Assembly: GCA_015075625.1 (NCBI GenBank)
Contig: JABTTZ010000003.1
Location: 372,001 to 436,000 of the forward strand
Length of the DNA: 64,000 bases
Reading direction: 5' to 3'
DNA from: Anaerolineales bacterium
Lineage (GTDB): Bacteria > Chloroflexota > Anaerolineae > Aggregatilineales > UBA2796
Part shown: in pieces, positions 1 to 7,724 of the stretch
Layout: every line of letters starts with the position of its first letter
How positions within the stretch are numbered: the stretch's first letter is position 1
Program-made: the position numbers and the translations under genes
The notes under the pieces: generated by a model
The model's database searches: none
What the model was told of the DNA's origin: nothing
What the model saw: the letters and a program-made list of their open reading frames with translations, nothing else

Positions 1-216
1 GCGTCAGATGTTGAACGATGGAGCCAACAGCATCGTATTGCACGAGGTGATGTTCAATCGATACAGAATATATGGAACTTTGCTAAGGTCTGGTATGGAA
101 ATCATCTCAATCCCCAGTGGGAAAAATGGACGAATCGGCAAGCTTTAGATATTTTTGAGCAATTTGGACTGACTCACGATATTTGGCACATCCCCGCATC
201 GGAGACTCGCTTCTAA
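1..216 (+). CDS. C-terminal fragment of a MerB-like (organomercurial lyase family) protein
   Basis: The first 71 codons of the window are open in frame 1 and end in TAA at 214-216; the start lies outside. The tail contains the pattern WxxAxxWYxxxLxPxWxxxT followed by a glycine-leucine turn and 'DIWHIP'. I recognise this from the end of proteins annotated as alkylmercury lyase family in Actinobacteria and Chloroflexi. True MerB cleaves the carbon-mercury bond with two cysteines and an aspartate; those residues would be upstream and cannot be checked, so function is unknown. The fragment is A+T-rich compared with the rest of the window, as is the neighbouring mrr gene, which suggests this edge is transferred DNA. 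A different helical domain with a similar tail is possible. Confidence 0.5.
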   Translation, partial: ASDVERWSQQHRIARGDVQSIQNIWNFAKVWYGNHLNPQWEKWTNRQALDIFEQFGLTHDIWHIPASETRF

Positions 217-305
217 ACCTATAAATACCTGGTCGAAACTGGGCATTTCTTCGGTATTGAAGTTGTAGGGACGCCTGTCTGCTGGAACATTAATCCCCTA
301 TTGTT

Positions 306-557
306 TTGGAAACCATGCGTCGAAATCATCTGGTTGCGTGCCTGATCCGGTTCGATGATCTGGGCGAGATTTACAATGCACTCAATGACCTGAAAAAATC
401 CGCCGCGAACCGCTTACGGCTTGAGATTTTTGCGGGTTCGGTATTGTGCAAGGTGGAAGAAGGCAGCGGAACGAGCTATCAAGAAGTACAGGGTGGGGCT
501 ACGCACAATCGTGATTTTGCTGTCGAAAATATGCAGCGATATTTGGCATATACTTGA
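306..557 (+). CDS. Short unrecognised ORF, possibly a decayed gene
   Basis: An 83-codon ORF starting with TTG, with an internal ATG at 315. I do not recognise the product. The middle ('AANRLRLEIFAGSVLCKVEE') looks like real protein but has no family signature I can name. There is no clear ribosome-binding site. A second frame (421-702) overlaps it, and the region lies between a truncated gene and a duplicated block, so this may be the remains of a frameshifted gene. The rest of 217-754 holds only the direct repeat described separately. Low confidence that it is translated. Confidence 0.2.
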   Translation: METMRRNHLVACLIRFDDLGEIYNALNDLKKSAANRLRLEIFAGSVLCKVEEGSGTSYQEVQGGATHNRDFAVENMQRYLAYT

Positions 558-630
558 AGAAAACAGTACATATTCTTTGGGACTTCCGGTCATACAATTA
601 ACCAGCAAGACCCCACATATTCACCGGATT

Positions 631-757
631 CAGCGTACAATTGGGATGAGCGGCGGTCAGTCCACGCTCACGGCTCTGGGGTTGACTTCTCGCATGCATT
701 AGACAACGAGGGGTGAGAAGGGCGGTTCTTTTTTCCACTTTGAGGAGAGTTCCAATG
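631..757 (+). repeat. Upstream copy of direct repeat flanking mrr
   Basis: The ~125 bases leading into the mrr start codon are repeated, about 80 percent identical by eye, at 1741-1866 just after mrr. Shared landmarks are 'CAGCGTACAATT', 'GGTTGACTTCTCGCA' and 'GCATTAGACAA'. The repeat includes the mrr ribosome-binding site, so it is the 5' flank of two once-complete gene copies, not an independent element. Confidence 0.8.
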
Positions 758-1678
758 GCGGTGCCAGATTTCCAATCCTACATGACACCTTTGCTGAATC
801 TATTGAGCGATGGTCAAGAACACAAAATAACCGATATATCAGAGGCGCTTGTACACCATTTTCAACTCACTGAGGATGACCTGAATGATCTTATCCCAAG
901 CGGACGCAAAAGCCGCCATTATGATCGGGTAGGTTGGGCAGCCACCTATATGAAACAAGCTGGGCTGCTCTCATCTCCAAGCCGTGCGTGGTATAAGATT
1001 ACCGAACGTGGCTTGGGGTTGGTGCAATCGGGTACAAACATTAATAACGATGTACTGGATCAGTTTCCTGAGTTTGTGAATTTTAAAACGCGCTCCAGAG
1101 TGAGTAACTCGTATCAAAAAGCAAACGTTGTGCATTCAACAAACCTATCTCATGTATCCCTCTCGCCCGATGAAACGCTTGAATTAGTTTCTCAAGAACT
1201 TCGCAATGCGCTGGCTATTGACCTGCTAGAAAGGTTGAATCAGGGTTCTCCCCAATTTTTCGAGCAAGTCGTTATCGATCTGCTCTTAGCGATGGGATAC
1301 GGCGGATCGCACCGTGATGCAGCAAGGCGAGTTGGTCAGTCTGGCGATGGCGGGATCGACGGCATTATTAACGAGGATCGATTGGGGTTGGATGTTGTTT
1401 ACATTCAGGCAAAACGCTGGCAGGGGAATATTGGGGCGAGAGAATTACGGGACTTCGTGGGGAGCTTGGATGACAAAAGAACAACAAAAGGCGTGTTCAT
1501 AACGACCTCACAATTCACTCGTGAGGCTCAAGACTATGTGGCTCGAAGTTCTAAACGTATTGTCCTTATTGATGGCGAGGAACTTGCTCAACTGATGATT
1601 GACTTCAATGTTGGGGTGGCAGCGCGAAAAACGTATGTCATAAAGCGAATTGATGAGGATTATTTCAGCGAAGAGTAG
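755..1678 (+). CDS. mrr: Mrr-type restriction endonuclease
   Basis: A 307-residue Mrr family nuclease, expected to cut modified (methylated) DNA as a stand-alone Type IV restriction enzyme. The N-terminal ~100 residues look like the Mrr_N winged-helix domain (PF14338). The C-terminal half is the Mrr_cat PD-(D/E)xK-like fold: 'GDGGIDG' at residues 197-203 with D202, then 'QAK' at 218-220 giving the catalytic lysine K220. A GTG at 713 would add 14 residues, but ATG 755 has a clean AGGAG at 743-747 and is preferred. No methyltransferase neighbours it, as expected for Type IV. It is A+T-richer than the housekeeping genes and flanked by a duplicated block, consistent with lateral gain and local duplication. 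Confidence 0.88.
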   Translation: MAVPDFQSYMTPLLNLLSDGQEHKITDISEALVHHFQLTEDDLNDLIPSGRKSRHYDRVGWAATYMKQAGLLSSPSRAWYKITERGLGLVQSGTNINNDVLDQFPEFVNFKTRSRVSNSYQKANVVHSTNLSHVSLSPDETLELVSQELRNALAIDLLERLNQGSPQFFEQVVIDLLLAMGYGGSHRDAARRVGQSGDGGIDGIINEDRLGLDVVYIQAKRWQGNIGARELRDFVGSLDDKRTTKGVFITTSQFTREAQDYVARSSKRIVLIDGEELAQLMIDFNVGVAARKTYVIKRIDEDYFSEE

Positions 1679-1740
1679 TCTTTGCTGATGCTTAATGAGC
1701 CGAGTCGTTGTCCCCTACACGCCACCCATTCTGCGCCTTC

Positions 1741-1900
1741 AGCGTACAATTAGGATTAGCGGAGGGCAGTACACGCTCACGGTTCTAGGGTTGACTTCTC
1801 GCACGCATTAGACAATGCGGGGTGAGGAATGAGTTTCTTTTGCTACACTTCTTAGGAGATTTCAATCCGGTACAACCATTAACGAAGATGTCCTGGGGGC
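1741..1900 (+). pseudogene. Relic of a second, internally deleted mrr copy
   Basis: The sequence 1741-1866 repeats the 5' flank of mrr, including the Shine-Dalgarno-like 'TTAGGAGATTTCAA'. It then jumps directly to 'CAATCCGGTACAACCATTAA', which matches mrr-internal sequence at 1025-1058 (encoding QSGTNINNDVL). About 275 bases between the ribosome-binding site and that point are missing, and homology stops by ~1900. This is best read as a tandem duplicate of mrr that lost most of its coding sequence. From 1901 to 1988 I see nothing beyond the approach to the next gene. Confidence 0.75.
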
Positions 1901-1988
1901 AGCTTCACGTACACGCCAACCCGCCCCCCTACGCCCCAGCGAAACCCTTTTTGAGATGATCCTGCTATCTCAGAAACCGTGATCTTCC

Positions 1989-3713
1989 ATGCAAGGGGTG
2001 TTACAATCACACTTTAATTTGCCGTTTGCCAACCCTTCGGCGCAGGAATACCCATCGTTGAGTGTCTTACCAACTTCCCCAAAACGAATTGTCCTTGAAT
2101 GTGTTCACTGCGGGACGGAACATCCCTATGAACGCCCCCTAGCCGCTTGCCCTGTCTGTGGGGAGAACGTCCTCAAGGCACGCTATGACCTTACCGCCCT
2201 CAGACGCAGCGGGTGGATCGACACGATCATGCGCCGTGAACCCGGCTTGTGGCGCTACCACGAACTCTTGCCCCTTTTTGATACAGAAAAAATTGTCAGT
2301 TTGGGCGAGGGGGGGACGCCCCTTTTGCATGCCCGCAACCTCGGTGATGTCCTCGGTTTGAAACACCTTTACATCAAAGACGAACGGCAAGGACCCACCG
2401 CCTCATTCAAAGATCGGCAAGCCTCTGTCGCCATCTCGGTGATGGTTGAGCAGGGTGTACGCGAGGCGGTGGTTGCCTCTACGGGAAACGTTGCCATCGC
2501 CTATTCAGCGTTTGCGGCGCGGGCGGGCATCAAAATTTGGGCGTTCCTCACCAGCATGGTGCCAGGCGAGAAAATGCGCGAGGTCGCCATTTACGGCGGC
2601 GAGGTGATCAAGGTCACGGGAACGTATGACCAAACGAAAGTCGTTGCCAACAGCTTCGCCAAGAGCAAAGGGCTTTATGTAGACCGAGGGATCAAATCGA
2701 TTGCGGCGGTGGAGAGCATGAAAACGCTCGCCTTTGAGATCGCCCAACAGCTTGGCTGGCGCTCCCCAGATTGGTTCATTCAGGCGGTCAGCGGGGGGAT
2801 GGGACCCATCGGAGTGGCAAAGGGCTTTGAGGAACTGCTGGCTTTGGGAATGGTCGATAAAGTGCCGGCATTGGGGATCATCCAATCCACTGGCTGCGCC
2901 CCGATGGTTCATGCCTACAAGCAGGGGCGGCGCGTGGCCACCCCAATTGAGAATCCGCAGACGGTGATCGCCACCCTCTCAACGGGCGATCCCGGACGCG
3001 GGCATGAACTGCTCTTTGACCTGATCACGCAGCACGGCGGGACCATGGAAGACGCCAGCGACGAGGAAGCCTTCACCACCACGAAACTGTTGGCAAAGAC
3101 GGAAGGGCTTTCGGTTGAGCCAGCGACGGCGGTTGCCTTTGCCGGCTTGGTGAAACTTGTCAAACGGGGAATCATCAAGCCCGATGATGTTGTCGTTATG
3201 AACTGCTCTGGGCATACCTTCCCTGTCGAAAAGCAAATCTTGGGCGACCAGTATGCTCGCTCGGTGGATGTTACCGCCCAATCGGGGCGGATCAGCCTCC
3301 CTGCCGAGGGGCTGCTGGCAGCACTTCAACAGATGGAAGACCGCGTTCGGAAGGTCGTCGTTATCGAGGACAACCCCGACGCTGGACGCTTGATCCGGCG
3401 CATCCTCATGGCGCAAGGCAATTATGAAGTTCATCTTGCCACTGGCGGGGCGGAAGGCGTCGTCATTGTCGAGCGCGAAAAACCCGATGTCGTGATCACC
3501 GATCTGATGATGCCCGATATTGACGGTTTCCGCGTGATCAACGCCCTGAAAGCAGACCCACGCACGGCGGATATTCCGATCATTGTCCTCACGGCGAAGG
3601 ATTTGACCGTTCAAGAGCGGGAAACCCTCAGTGGGCAGATTGAGCGTTTGCTGCAAAAGGGAACGTTCATGGACGAAGACTTGTTGAAAAGCATTATCGA
3701 GGCGATCCACTGA
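1989..3713 (+). CDS. thrC: Threonine synthase fused to a response-regulator receiver domain
   Basis: 574 residues. Residues ~33-445 are a PLP-dependent threonine synthase, which converts O-phosphohomoserine to threonine: a zinc-ribbon-like start (CVHCG..CPVCG), the PLP-lysine motif 'TASFKDR' with K141, a glycine-rich phosphate loop and 'SGGMGPIG'. Residues ~453-570 are a complete CheY-like receiver: acidic pair in 'VIEDN', phospho-acceptor D505 in 'ITDLMMPD', threonine in 'LTAKD'. The reading frame runs through the junction with no stop. Five bases after its stop begins a receiver-histidine kinase, so the two are probably one operon and may be partners. Upstream only a weak start region is seen. 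It could instead be a threonine-synthase-like enzyme with another substrate. Confidence 0.85.
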   Translation: MQGVLQSHFNLPFANPSAQEYPSLSVLPTSPKRIVLECVHCGTEHPYERPLAACPVCGENVLKARYDLTALRRSGWIDTIMRREPGLWRYHELLPLFDTEKIVSLGEGGTPLLHARNLGDVLGLKHLYIKDERQGPTASFKDRQASVAISVMVEQGVREAVVASTGNVAIAYSAFAARAGIKIWAFLTSMVPGEKMREVAIYGGEVIKVTGTYDQTKVVANSFAKSKGLYVDRGIKSIAAVESMKTLAFEIAQQLGWRSPDWFIQAVSGGMGPIGVAKGFEELLALGMVDKVPALGIIQSTGCAPMVHAYKQGRRVATPIENPQTVIATLSTGDPGRGHELLFDLITQHGGTMEDASDEEAFTTTKLLAKTEGLSVEPATAVAFAGLVKLVKRGIIKPDDVVVMNCSGHTFPVEKQILGDQYARSVDVTAQSGRISLPAEGLLAALQQMEDRVRKVVVIEDNPDAGRLIRRILMAQGNYEVHLATGGAEGVVIVEREKPDVVITDLMMPDIDGFRVINALKADPRTADIPIIVLTAKDLTVQERETLSGQIERLLQKGTFMDEDLLKSIIEAIH

Positions 3714-3718
3714 GCGCT

Positions 3719-4972
3719 ATGAAAAAAATCCTCTATATCGAAGATGATCTGGGCAGTCAAACGTTGGTTCAACGGCTGCTTGCTCACGCTGGCTACAAAG
3801 TCAGCGTCGCCTCGCGGGGGTTGGATGGCATTGACGCCGCCTTTCGCGATGTCCCCGACCTGATCCTAATGGACATTAACCTTCCCGATCTCTCTGGGCG
3901 CGAGGTGACCACCCGTCTCCGCGCCGATGCCCGCTTTAAAGAGATTCCCATCGTCGCCATGACCGCGCAAGCACAAGCCGGCGAGCGGGAAAAAGCGCTT
4001 GCCTCTGGGATGAACGGCTACATCAACAAGCCCATTGATATTGACGCCCTCCCCGATCAGGTTGATCAATACCTGAAAGGACGGCGTGATTTCCTCGCCG
4101 TAGAGATGCAGTTAGAGGCGTCGCGGGCGTTCAGCCAAGAGGTGGTCGCCCGTCTGGAGGGGAAAATCCGCGAGTTGGAACAAAACAACGCCGAACTCCG
4201 GCGTGTCGATAAGATCAAAGAAGATTTTATCCAATTGACGGCGCACGAACTGCGCACACCGATGACCCTCGTCTTTGGCTACAGCCGCCTGCTGCAAGAA
4301 TCGGCGGTGGTGAAGAAATTAAAAGAAGAAAGCGCCGACACAAAACTCTTTATTGATGGGCTGGTCGATGCCATAGAGCGCATGTCCAGCGTGATCAACG
4401 AGATTGTCACCGTGTCGCGGATCGCCACCGGACGGGTGGAGTTGGCAATCGGTCCCGTCCAACTGCCCAAGTTGATCGAAGCGGCGATCACCCAATACAC
4501 GCAGACGATGCGCAACCGCAACCAAACGGTCAGCTACGACGGACGGCAGTTCCCCAACCTGATTCAGGTGGATGCCGATTTGCTCCGTCTGGCGATGGGG
4601 AACTTGATCAGCAATGCGGTGAAATATACGCCCGATGGTGGCGCGATCTACATCACCGGCAAGACGATTGGCACAACGGTGATGATCACCATCCGCGATA
4701 CGGGCATAGGCATTGACCGCGAAGACCAAAAACGTATTTTTGAGCATTTTTACACGGCGGGCGATGTCTCCCTCCATTCCACCAGCAAGACCGCGTTTCG
4801 CGGCGGCGGGTTGGGCATTGGCTTAGGCATTTGCCGAGGGATCATTGAGGCGCACGGCGGGCGAATTTGGGTGGAGAGTGAAGGGCGCGATGAACAGCGT
4901 TTGCCCGGCAGCACCTTTTTTGTTGAACTGCCGATGCAGGCGCGGGCGAAGGTGCAAACGGTAATTGGCTGA
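3719..4972 (+). CDS. Receiver-histidine kinase hybrid
   Basis: 417 residues, no membrane segment. An N-terminal receiver (residues 1-120) has phospho-acceptor D52 in 'LMDINLPD' and 'MTAQ'. A short coiled coil leads into HisKA with H176 in 'LTAHELRTP', then a HATPase_c domain with the N box (NLISNAVKYTP), 'DTGIGI' and 'GLGIGLGICRG'. All catalytic residues seem present. The gene begins 5 bases after the threonine synthase-receiver gene, so co-translation is likely, and this kinase is the obvious candidate to phosphorylate that fused receiver. Its own receiver implies control by another kinase or autoregulation. A hairpin follows at 4991-5022. Confidence 0.9.
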   Translation: MKKILYIEDDLGSQTLVQRLLAHAGYKVSVASRGLDGIDAAFRDVPDLILMDINLPDLSGREVTTRLRADARFKEIPIVAMTAQAQAGEREKALASGMNGYINKPIDIDALPDQVDQYLKGRRDFLAVEMQLEASRAFSQEVVARLEGKIRELEQNNAELRRVDKIKEDFIQLTAHELRTPMTLVFGYSRLLQESAVVKKLKEESADTKLFIDGLVDAIERMSSVINEIVTVSRIATGRVELAIGPVQLPKLIEAAITQYTQTMRNRNQTVSYDGRQFPNLIQVDADLLRLAMGNLISNAVKYTPDGGAIYITGKTIGTTVMITIRDTGIGIDREDQKRIFEHFYTAGDVSLHSTSKTAFRGGGLGIGLGICRGIIEAHGGRIWVESEGRDEQRLPGSTFFVELPMQARAKVQTVIG

Positions 4973-4990
4973 TCGTCCCGCCCACCTCTC

Positions 4991-5022
4991 TGTCTGGACG
5001 CACACGAGGGTGCGCCCAGACA
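4991..5022. terminator. Strong hairpin, possible terminator
   Basis: Arms of 13 bases (TGTCTGGaCGCAC and GTGCGcCCAGACA) pair with one mismatch around a 6-base loop. No T-run follows on the plus strand, so this may be a factor-dependent terminator or an mRNA-stabilising structure after the kinase gene. Confidence 0.45.
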
Positions 5023-5078
5023 AAACCCACACAACCCCACACCTCACAAGGCGTCCCCCCCATCGTCAACGTGATCCC

Positions 5079-5109
5079 TTGCCGCAAAGACAATCTTTTA
5101 TGGTATAGT
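5079..5109 (+). promoter_or_regulatory. Candidate promoter of the CHAT-FGE gene
   Basis: TATAGT at 5104-5109 (5 of 6 matches to the -10 consensus) lies 41 bases before the start codon. The best -35 is TTGCCG at 5079-5084 with a long 19-base spacer. Motif only. Confidence 0.35.
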
Positions 5110-5150
5110 TTTTGTCACATCGTTAGGGTGCTGCCATTCCTAAATTAACC

Positions 5151-7544
5151 ATGCCACACTTTGTTGACTTTGACCTAATCCTTGATCCCGACCCGAACGA
5201 TCCTGAGCGCGTTATTATCACCGCTCAGACGTTGAACGCCACACAGCAAGCCTCCTTTGCCTTTCCCTACAACGGCGTGATGCTTGAAACACGCCTCGAT
5301 AAATTGGAGAAACTGCTTAGTAAAGGGACGCGCGCCTTCAACCTTGCCTCTGCGCCGAATGTCCCTGAACGGGAACGCCCTGTGCGGGAATTGGCGGTGG
5401 CGATGTTCGAGTCCCTGCTGCCGGGGGAACTGCGAGCGCTTTATCGACAGGCGCACAATTACGTTCACCACCAACAACTCGACGGGGTACGTCTGCGCTT
5501 GCGGATCAACACTCCGCAGTGGAACAGCTTGCCATGGGAATTTATGTATGATCCAGACAGCTCATGTTATGTGGGCGTCAAGAGCAATACACCGATCATT
5601 CGCTTGCCTGAACTCCGCCAGCCGCCGCCGCCGCTCACGGTGGAGGGGACGCTCCGCATTTTGGCGATGATCGCCAACCCCGATGATCCTCACTTAGATC
5701 GGTTGAATGTGGAGCGCGAGCGTGAACGCCTACAACAGGCAATCCACGGCACGGCAATCGAGGTGGAGTGGATCGCGGGGACGGTGGATGCCTTGGCAAA
5801 CGCCCTCACCAATGGGCAGCGTTGGCATGTTTTCCATTACATTGGACATGGCGGCTTTGACGAACGAAACGGCGGACTCCTTGCCTTTGAAAATGCAGAG
5901 GGAAAGGTCTATCCCTACCGCGCCGAACATTTGAAAAACCGCCTGACAGGGCATCCTAGCCTTCGCTTTGCCTTTCTCAACTGTTGCATGAGTGGCACAA
6001 CGGGCAAGGCGGATGTATTCAGCAGCACGGCGGCAACCCTCATTCGGGGCGGGTTGACGGGCGTTTTGGCGATGCAATTTGAGGTGAGCGATAACGGGGC
6101 GATCCGCTTTGCCGAACAGCTTTATCAGGGGCTGGTGAAGGGTCAGCGTCTAGAAACCACCGTCACCGAAGCCCGTTTGCGCCTCAGCGAATTGGAAAGC
6201 TTTGAGTGGGGGACGCCTGTCCTCTACCTTGCCTCCCCCGACGGGGTATTGTTTACGGTGCAGACTACAGGGCAGCCCACCCAGAACCCCATCCCCGCCG
6301 CAGTACCTGCTGCCCCACCGCCTTCTTCGCATCCCCGCTTGCCGGATACAGAGAGCAGTGGGACGGCTGCCGAGGACCCCCTCCGGCTGTTCAATGAGGC
6401 AAGCGCCTGTGTAGAGGGCGAACGCTACAGCGAGGCAACTGCCCTCTACGAACGGCTTTTGGGGTGGGCGCCTCCCTTCCGTGAGCGGCAGGTACGCGCC
6501 CTCTTGAAGCAGGCGGAAGAACTTCTTGCCGAACAAGAGAAGGCACGCGCTGCGCAGAAACGGCTGGAAGAAGCAAAAGAACGTTTTTCGGACTTGGAAA
6601 CCTTCGTCGGGCTTGCCCGAACAGAGAACGCCAAAGCGCACGCCCGCGAGGAGATTCAGCAGTTCTTAGCGGATTACCCCGAATACAAGACCGACGCCAA
6701 CGTCTTGGCGCTGTGGGAGAGGGTGAAACCGCCCCCACCGCCGCCCCCCCCCGAACCCGCCCCGGGCACGCGGATGACCGACGAGAAAGGGGTAATCATG
6801 GTCTACGTCCCGCCGGGGACGTTCCAAATGGGGAGCAGCAATGATGATGACGAGCAGCCGATCCGTCCGGTGACCATTGAACGGGGCTTCTGGCTTGACC
6901 TGACGCCGGTGACAAACGCCTCCTATGCCCAATTCATCACGGACGGCGGCTACAAAACGGAAACATACTGGACGCCCGGCGGCTGGGCATGGCGGAAAAC
7001 GGCGAACAAGACCGCACCGAGGGACTACGACGGCTTCACCGCCCCCCAGCAGCCCCGCGTGGGGGTGACATGGTTCGAGGCAGATGCTTACTGCCGATGG
7101 CGAGGTGGACGGCTGCCCACCGAGGCGGAATGGGAATGGGCAGCGCGGGGAGAAAGGAGTCTCGTTTACCCTTGGGGAAATGACTTCAAGCGCGATAGCA
7201 GCGTGGTGATCTATCGTGAGAATTCTGGCGAAAAAAGCCACCCTGTGGGGGAGGGGATACGGGTGGCGGGGGCGTCATGGGTGGGGGCGTTGGACATGAG
7301 CGGGAATGTGTGGGAGTGGATAAGCAGCCTCTACACCCCATACCCTTACGACGGCAATGACGGGCGCGAGGCGGACACCGGAGACCGCACGGATGTTCGG
7401 CGCGTGCTGCGGGGCGGGTCTTGGAACAACAATCAAGACAACGTTCGCGCTGCGAATCGGAACAGGAACAACCCTACCAACCAGAACAACAATAGGGGGT
7501 TCCGTCTTGCCCGACCTTGCACCTACGAAACAAGCGTAAGCTGA
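5151..7544 (+). CDS. CHAT protease-FGE-sulfatase fusion with DGR-like variable tail
   Basis: 797 residues, no signal peptide. Residues ~150-370 are a CHAT (caspase-like) peptidase: histidine in 'YIGHGG' (H233) and the 'FLNCCMSG' motif, where C279 aligns with the catalytic cysteine. Residues ~385-540 are helical and charged, ending in a run of prolines at ~535. Residues ~545-790 are an FGE-sulfatase/SUMF1 C-type-lectin-like domain ('VPPGTFQMGS', 'LPTEAEWEWAARG', 'MSGNVWEW', 'RVLRGGSW'). After RGGSW the sequence is extraordinarily Asn-rich (12 Asn in ~30 residues, nearly all AAC/AAT) before the 'GFRLARP' end, as in DGR target proteins. CHAT proteins linked to FGE-like modules are known from bacterial conflict and programmed-death systems, so I infer a ligand sensor coupled to a protease. 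It stands alone, with a terminator downstream. Confidence 0.88.
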   Translation: MPHFVDFDLILDPDPNDPERVIITAQTLNATQQASFAFPYNGVMLETRLDKLEKLLSKGTRAFNLASAPNVPERERPVRELAVAMFESLLPGELRALYRQAHNYVHHQQLDGVRLRLRINTPQWNSLPWEFMYDPDSSCYVGVKSNTPIIRLPELRQPPPPLTVEGTLRILAMIANPDDPHLDRLNVERERERLQQAIHGTAIEVEWIAGTVDALANALTNGQRWHVFHYIGHGGFDERNGGLLAFENAEGKVYPYRAEHLKNRLTGHPSLRFAFLNCCMSGTTGKADVFSSTAATLIRGGLTGVLAMQFEVSDNGAIRFAEQLYQGLVKGQRLETTVTEARLRLSELESFEWGTPVLYLASPDGVLFTVQTTGQPTQNPIPAAVPAAPPPSSHPRLPDTESSGTAAEDPLRLFNEASACVEGERYSEATALYERLLGWAPPFRERQVRALLKQAEELLAEQEKARAAQKRLEEAKERFSDLETFVGLARTENAKAHAREEIQQFLADYPEYKTDANVLALWERVKPPPPPPPPEPAPGTRMTDEKGVIMVYVPPGTFQMGSSNDDDEQPIRPVTIERGFWLDLTPVTNASYAQFITDGGYKTETYWTPGGWAWRKTANKTAPRDYDGFTAPQQPRVGVTWFEADAYCRWRGGRLPTEAEWEWAARGERSLVYPWGNDFKRDSSVVIYRENSGEKSHPVGEGIRVAGASWVGALDMSGNVWEWISSLYTPYPYDGNDGREADTGDRTDVRRVLRGGSWNNNQDNVRAANRNRNNPTNQNNNRGFRLARPCTYETSVS

Positions 7545-7561
7545 GATACCGAAGGTCTCTC
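7543..7561 (+). other. Hairpin overlapping the stop of the CHAT-FGE gene
   Basis: Arms 'GAGATACC' and 'GGTCTCTC' pair with one mismatch around the 3-base loop GAA. It begins within the stop codon, some 30 bases after the putative variable region. DGR targets often carry a short hairpin just after the initiation-of-mutagenic-homing site. Confidence 0.4.
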
Positions 7562-7632
7562 GACGTTCGGGGCGGCGTTTTATGTAAGAGTGCCGGCTGT
7601 TCCCGCCCCCCCAAGTGGGCAAATAGAAAAGA

Positions 7633-7687
7633 GCGCCGCCTGTTCTGGTAGCCCGCACGGGTGAACGTTCAGGCGGCGCATTTTTTT
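7633..7687 (+). terminator. Intrinsic terminator
   Basis: A perfect 10-bp stem (GCGCCGCCTG with CAGGCGGCGC), containing a smaller CCCGCACGGG hairpin in its loop, is followed by A and seven Ts (7681-7687). This is a textbook rho-independent terminator for the CHAT-FGE transcript. It sits immediately before the next gene. Confidence 0.85.
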
Positions 7688-7724
7688 GGTATCATTCTCT
7701 TGTCTCCCGACAACATCGTATCCT

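Noticed and set aside
681-708. TTGACT in the mrr 5' repeat as a promoter
   Set aside because: No -10 match at 16-18 bases in either copy; similarity between copies is explained by duplication.
713-754. GTG start for mrr at 713
   Set aside because: Adds 14 residues unlike the family start, whereas ATG 755 has AGGAG at proper spacing.
2979-3710. 243-codon minus-strand ORF
   Set aside because: Shadow of the threonine synthase-receiver gene.
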